Shown in pieces: positions 60,251 to 64,000 of a stretch of 64,000 bases of DNA (position 1 is its first letter; each line of letters begins with the position of its first letter). Under the pieces are notes generated by a model. It searched no databases and had not been told where the DNA came from. It saw nothing but the letters and a program-made list of their open reading frames with translations. This DNA comes from Leptospirales bacterium (lineage in GTDB: Bacteria > Spirochaetota > Leptospiria > Leptospirales > Leptonemataceae). A program made the translations under genes and the position numbers. The stretch spans positions 310,001 to 374,000 of the forward strand of contig JAIBBN010000003.1 in NCBI GenBank assembly GCA_019694655.1, read 5' to 3'.

Positions 60251-62503
60251 ATGTCGCTATCCGCAGCAGCCCGCGGCGCCGCCTCTTTGCGTCGCGCCTA
60301 TCGGCCCCGCCGTCCTCGCCACTGGAACAAGGGCGCTCCTACCTTGCCTCGCCTGCGTTTGCTGCGGCCGGCGCTGAGCAAGAAAGAAATCATGCAGATG
60401 TATCTGAGCAACGGCCGCCCGCTGGCAGAATTTGCCGCAGAACTGCAACAAGCCTACAACCGCGCCCGTGCGCGCATCAGCCTGGACGACCTTCGCGAAA
60501 TGGAGTATCTGGTGCGCCTTTCTCTGCGCCTGGAACGCTGGGGGCGCTACAAGATTCAGAACGCCTGGGGCCCGCGGCAATGGCTGACTGGAATTCTGTT
60601 TTTGACCTATCATTACGCCATGGAGCTGACCAATGGCCATGCGATCTACCATGGGACCTACGATCGCATTGGCAAATCGGCATTGGCAAATTCTGATACT
60701 TACCAATGGAAACTGACAATGCACCCGCCGCACTGGTCCTACGATCACAATCAGAACCACCATCCCTTCACCAACATCACCGGCGTGGACCACGATCTGG
60801 CCTTCTACCTTTACCGCGCCAGCGGCAAGCAGGACTGGAAGCCCTACCACCTTTTGCAAGTGCCGCTTTTCATTTCGATGATTGTATGGCTGGACCTGTT
60901 CATTGCCTGGCTGATGGCTACTTCCATCGCCCAGGGAAGCGGCAAGACATACTGGCAGGCATACAAGGAAGCCTGGCCGGGCTACTTCAAGCGGATGAAG
61001 GAAAACTACTGGGACTACCCGCTGCAAAAGCTGTGGCGCTTTCCGCAGGTGTGGATTGGCAACTTCGTTGCCAAAACCCTGGGCAATGCCCACATCCTGG
61101 CAATGGTCGCTGTGGAGCATCTCAATGATGGCCTCTGCTATTTTGAGCCTGCGGCCAACGAAACCCGGCAGCAGTATTTCTTGCGGCAGATCGTATCAAC
61201 GATGAACTTTTACACCGATCAGCGACACGAAGACCTCTTCACCAAAGGAGTCAATATCCACCTGGAGCACCACCTCTATCCGGACCTGCCGGTCAATCAT
61301 CTGCGCGAATTCAGCCGCGAGATTCAGGATATTTGCGTGCGTCATCGCGTACCCTACATGGCCAAACCGTGGCTGGAAGCGGTCAAAGACACAATTCGAG
61401 CCGTGTTTCACTATTCGCTGCCGGTAGGCGAGGGCGAAGGCTGGCTTTCCCTGTTGCGCCATCCGCTGCGCACTCTGGAGCGCGTCGGCCGCGCCATCAG
61501 GCAGCTGCAGCCAATCGGCGAATTCCGTCCGATCGGCGTACTGCCGAGCAGGATTCTGCAGGTCGATAAGCAAAGCGCCGGACCGGGCGTCTATTTGAAG
61601 ATTAAAGTTCCGGGCGCCGTGCGCAATCGCAACTGGGCGGCGGGCAGTTACATCAACGTTCAGTTTGATATCAATGGGAAAAAGGAGGTGCGACAGTACA
61701 GCCTGTTGCAACCAGGCCGCTCTTCCAACTTCTATGAAATTTTTGTAAAGCGCATTCCGGGCGGATGCGTGTCGAATCACGTAGCAACGTTGCAAAAGGG
61801 CGCCAGGATCGCCATCATCGGCGAGCCGCACTGTGAATTCACCCTGGCCGGCTATGAGCGCCCCAAGGTTTTTTTGGCCGGCGGCGCCGGCATTACGCCC
61901 ATACTCAGTATGCTGGAAGATCTGGCTGACCAACAGTTTCGCGGCGCCCTGCGACTGTTCTACTTTGTCAGCGATCCTTCGCAGATCCTGCTGGCCGGAC
62001 GGCTGGACAGGCTGCAGCGACGGCTGCCGGGTCTGCGCCTGGAGAATTGCTGCAGCAGTCTGGGCCAGCGCATTTCGAAGCCAATGCTATCTGCTGTGGC
62101 GCGCGAGCTGTCCGATGCCGAATACTACCTCTGTGCGCCAGGCGCTTTCATGCAGAAGGCGACGCGCTGGCTGGGGGCATTGAAGGTCAAAAGCGGGGAT
62201 ATCTATCAGGAACGTTTTGTGCAAAACGCGCCGCTGCGAAAAGTCCGAGCCAATTCCCGGAAGCATCGAGTGCAGCTTGTCGCCAGCGGGCGACAGTTAA
62301 TCGTATCCGAAGGCCAGAGCCTGCTGGAGGCCTTGCGCGCTGCAGGGATCGAACACCCCTCGGGCTGTGAAAAAGGTTTGTGCAAGGCCTGTGAGTGCGC
62401 CAAACTGAGTGGAATCACCGTTCTCGACAATCGCAAGAACCAACAAACTTTGATTACGCCCTGCGTCGATCAGGCGCGTTCCGATCTGGAGCTGGCCCTA
62501 TGA
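60251..62503 (+). CDS. Fatty acid desaturase fused to NAD-dependent 2Fe-2S reductase
   Basis: 750 residues. The N-terminal half is a membrane desaturase with three His boxes: H130/H134 (HAIYH), H166/H170/H171 (HNQNHH) and HLEHH. The C-terminal half is a ferredoxin reductase: FAD motif [12 protein letters not shown] motif [12 protein letters not shown], and a plant-type 2Fe-2S cluster in CEKGLCKAC with a fourth Cys in LITPC. The protein thus carries its own electron supply from NAD(P)H to the di-iron centre. GGAGGT precedes ATG. Its TGA overlaps the ATG of the GMC oxidoreductase gene. Confidence 0.93.
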   Translation: MSLSAAARGAASLRRAYRPRRPRHWNKGAPTLPRLRLLRPALSKKEIMQMYLSNGRPLAEFAAELQQAYNRARARISLDDLREMEYLVRLSLRLERWGRYKIQNAWGPRQWLTGILFLTYHYAMELTNGHAIYHGTYDRIGKSALANSDTYQWKLTMHPPHWSYDHNQNHHPFTNITGVDHDLAFYLYRASGKQDWKPYHLLQVPLFISMIVWLDLFIAWLMATSIAQGSGKTYWQAYKEAWPGYFKRMKENYWDYPLQKLWRFPQVWIGNFVAKTLGNAHILAMVAVEHLNDGLCYFEPAANETRQQYFLRQIVSTMNFYTDQRHEDLFTKGVNIHLEHHLYPDLPVNHLREFSREIQDICVRHRVPYMAKPWLEAVKDTIRAVFHYSLPVGEGEGWLSLLRHPLRTLERVGRAIRQLQPIGEFRPIGVLPSRILQVDKQSAGPGVYLKIKVPGAVRNRNWAAGSYINVQFDINGKKEVRQYSLLQPGRSSNFYEIFVKRIPGGCVSNHVATLQKGARIAIIGEPHCEFTLAGYERPKVFLAGGAGITPILSMLEDLADQQFRGALRLFYFVSDPSQILLAGRLDRLQRRLPGLRLENCCSSLGQRISKPMLSAVARELSDAEYYLCAPGAFMQKATRWLGALKVKSGDIYQERFVQNAPLRKVRANSRKHRVQLVASGRQLIVSEGQSLLEALRAAGIEHPSGCEKGLCKACECAKLSGITVLDNRKNQQTLITPCVDQARSDLELAL

Positions 62504-64000
62504 ATTCAAGCAATGGAACGCAGCAGCGAACTCTGGATGCTGAGTACGACTATATTATTGTCGGCTCCGGCTTTGGCGGCAGCGTATCGGCCATGCGCCT
62601 GGCTCAGAAGGGCTATCGCGTGCTGGTGCTGGAGGCGGGCAAGCGCTGGCGCACGGAGGATTTTCCACGCACCAACTGGCGCCTGCGCAAATTCCTGTGG
62701 CGTCCTTCGTTGTTCTGCTATGGCATCCAGCGCATCGATATTCTCAATCATGTGATGGCGCTCAGCGGCGCGGGGGTGGGCGGCGGGAGCCTGGTCTACG
62801 CCAATACGCTATACGTTCCGCCCGATCGATTTTTTGAAAACGAAACCGTCCAGCAGCTGGGCGGCAAGGAGGCCCTGCTGCCCTTCTATTCCGTCGCTCA
62901 GAAGATGCTTGGCGTGGTGCAAAACCAGCATCTGACCGAAGTGGACCAGCTGATGCGCGAGACGGCGGGCGAGATGGGACGCGGCGAGAGCTTTGTCAGC
63001 ACGCCGGTCGGAGTTTACTTTGGCGATCCAAAGCAACCGCCGACCGATCCCTATTTTGGCGGCGAGGGGCCTGAGCGCCAGGCCTGTAATTTCTGCGGCG
63101 GCTGCATGGTCGGCTGTCGTTTTCACGCCAAGAATACCCTCGATAAGAACTATCTATATTTTGCCCAAAAACTTGGCGCGGTAGTCCTTGCCGAAACGCA
63201 GGTCGAAGAGATCGTCGCGCTGGGCGAGGATGGTCATCAGGGCTACGAACTGCATACGTCAACGCCCACCGGTTGGTTTGGTTTGCCGCGCCGGCGCTTC
63301 CGTACGCGGGGCCTGGTGCTATCGGCCGGCGTGCTGGGCACCGTTAATCTGCTCTTGAAGATGAAAGAGCGGGGTAGACTGCCGCGACTCTCTGCTCGTC
63401 TGGGGCAACTGACGCGCACCAATAGCGAGGCCATCATTGCAGTGAAGGCCAGGTCGCACAAAGTGGACTATTCGCGGGGCATTGCCATTACTTCCAGCGT
63501 CTATGTGGATGAGCATACGCACATCGAGCCGGTACGCTATTCAAAGGGATCCGATGCCATGGGTAATCTGGTAACCTTGCTGACCGACGGCGGCGGAAAG
63601 ATCCCTCGGCCGCTGCGCTACCTGGGCAACGTAGTCAGCAAGCCCATCCAGTTCTTACGCACCATCCATCCCTTTGGCTTTGCAAAGCGATCGATCATCC
63701 TCCTGGTCATGCAGACTCTGGATAACAGCATCAGCCTCATTCGTCGACGACGCTGGCTATGGCCCTTCCAGCGAACGCTTACCACCGCAGTAGCGCCAGG
63801 ACAGGAGATCCCCACCTATATCCCCGACGCACATCGCTTCGCACGCATTCTGAGCCGGAAGATTGACGGGATTCCAGAAAGTTCTATTCCCGAGGTGCTG
63901 TTCAACATTCCAACGACGGCGCACGTGCTGGGCGGCGCCTGCATCGGCGCCAGCGCTGAAGAGGGCGTGATCGATCTGCAAAACCGCGTCTTCGGCTATC
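62500..64000 (+). CDS. GMC-type FAD oxidoreductase, 3' end cut by the window
   Basis: The frame is open from ATG 62500 to the window end (about 500 codons). The N-terminus has [19 protein letters not shown] (FAD ADP-binding), then [18 protein letters not shown], a GMC signature. A Cys-rich [17 protein letters not shown] follows at about residue 196, as in cholesterol-oxidase-like/ferredoxin-bearing GMC members, though cluster binding is not proven. It likely oxidises a hydroxyl on a lipid or sterol. The 4-base overlap with the desaturase-reductase gene implies coupled translation and a common pathway. The C-terminal His is beyond the window. Confidence 0.9.
   Translation, partial: MNSSNGTQQRTLDAEYDYIIVGSGFGGSVSAMRLAQKGYRVLVLEAGKRWRTEDFPRTNWRLRKFLWRPSLFCYGIQRIDILNHVMALSGAGVGGGSLVYANTLYVPPDRFFENETVQQLGGKEALLPFYSVAQKMLGVVQNQHLTEVDQLMRETAGEMGRGESFVSTPVGVYFGDPKQPPTDPYFGGEGPERQACNFCGGCMVGCRFHAKNTLDKNYLYFAQKLGAVVLAETQVEEIVALGEDGHQGYELHTSTPTGWFGLPRRRFRTRGLVLSAGVLGTVNLLLKMKERGRLPRLSARLGQLTRTNSEAIIAVKARSHKVDYSRGIAITSSVYVDEHTHIEPVRYSKGSDAMGNLVTLLTDGGGKIPRPLRYLGNVVSKPIQFLRTIHPFGFAKRSIILLVMQTLDNSISLIRRRRWLWPFQRTLTTAVAPGQEIPTYIPDAHRFARILSRKIDGIPESSIPEVLFNIPTTAHVLGGACIGASAEEGVIDLQNRVFGY

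Noticed and set aside
1-64000. tRNA, rRNA, CRISPR or insertion sequence
   Set aside because: I looked in all gaps for cloverleaf-like arms, regular spaced repeats and transposase motifs, and saw none.

Overview
The window is a dense, GC-rich bacterial chromosome segment with about 62 protein-coding genes and one decayed gene. I see no rRNA, tRNA, CRISPR array or insertion sequence. Several traits point to a spirochaete of the Leptospira/Leptonema/Turneriella group: many short-lipobox lipoproteins, a lipoprotein with an early DPQCNP motif, three class III nucleotide cyclases in 64 kb, and a Cys-less ribosomal protein S4. This assignment is an inference from style, not from a marker gene. Both ends cut a gene: a hybrid histidine kinase at base 1 and a GMC oxidoreductase at base 64000.

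Layout. 1-3.5 kb: a histidine kinase with two response regulators, one carrying a STAS domain. 3.5-13.2 kb: conserved housekeeping genes, including a metallo-beta-lactamase-fold hydrolase, an M23 peptidase, poly(A) polymerase, a two-gene PPK2 pair, argH and rpsD. 13.2-20.5 kb: copper-handling SCO1 and PCuAC genes, a HAMP-type cyclase, a stand-alone RlmK methylase, a Rieske-FAD oxidoreductase and a sterol-desaturase-family protein. 20.5-26 kb: a GT-C-type membrane protein, a methyltransferase, a membrane cyclase and a Crp/Fnr regulator. 26-54 kb: an accessory zone of short-chain dehydrogenases, small membrane proteins, hydrolases and lipoproteins mixed with six local regulators (MerR, two TetR, LytTR, Rrf2, MarR). 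54-64 kb: a flavin monooxygenase, a lipoprotein amidohydrolase, a FIST-domain cyclase, and a desaturase fused to an NAD/2Fe-2S reductase that overlaps a GMC oxidoreductase gene.

The strongest unexplained structure is regulatory. (a) Two perfect TTAACnnnnGTTAA boxes, 27 kb apart, each sit about 41-42 bp upstream of a predicted start site; one lies beside a Crp/Fnr-family gene. This is the arrangement of a class II activator of the Fnr/PrfA type. (b) A long AT-rich palindrome overlaps the promoters of a methyltransferase (26.1 kb) and an outer-membrane-like protein (40.6 kb), with a related palindrome in front of the rrf2 gene next to the latter. (c) A TGAATGAAnnTTCATTCA palindrome lies between a tetR gene and its divergent dehydrogenase, and again before a secreted beta-propeller gene. 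(d) A MerR-type promoter with a 19-bp spacer faces a merR gene. Together these suggest that the accessory genes form several small regulons that reach across the window.

Other points of note are the split PPK2 pair with a catalytically dead first partner, the decayed TPM-domain gene, the internal duplication in the flotillin coiled coil, and the fusion/overlap of lipid-modifying redox genes at the right end. Start codons were chosen from ribosome-binding sites and family fit and remain uncertain where stated.
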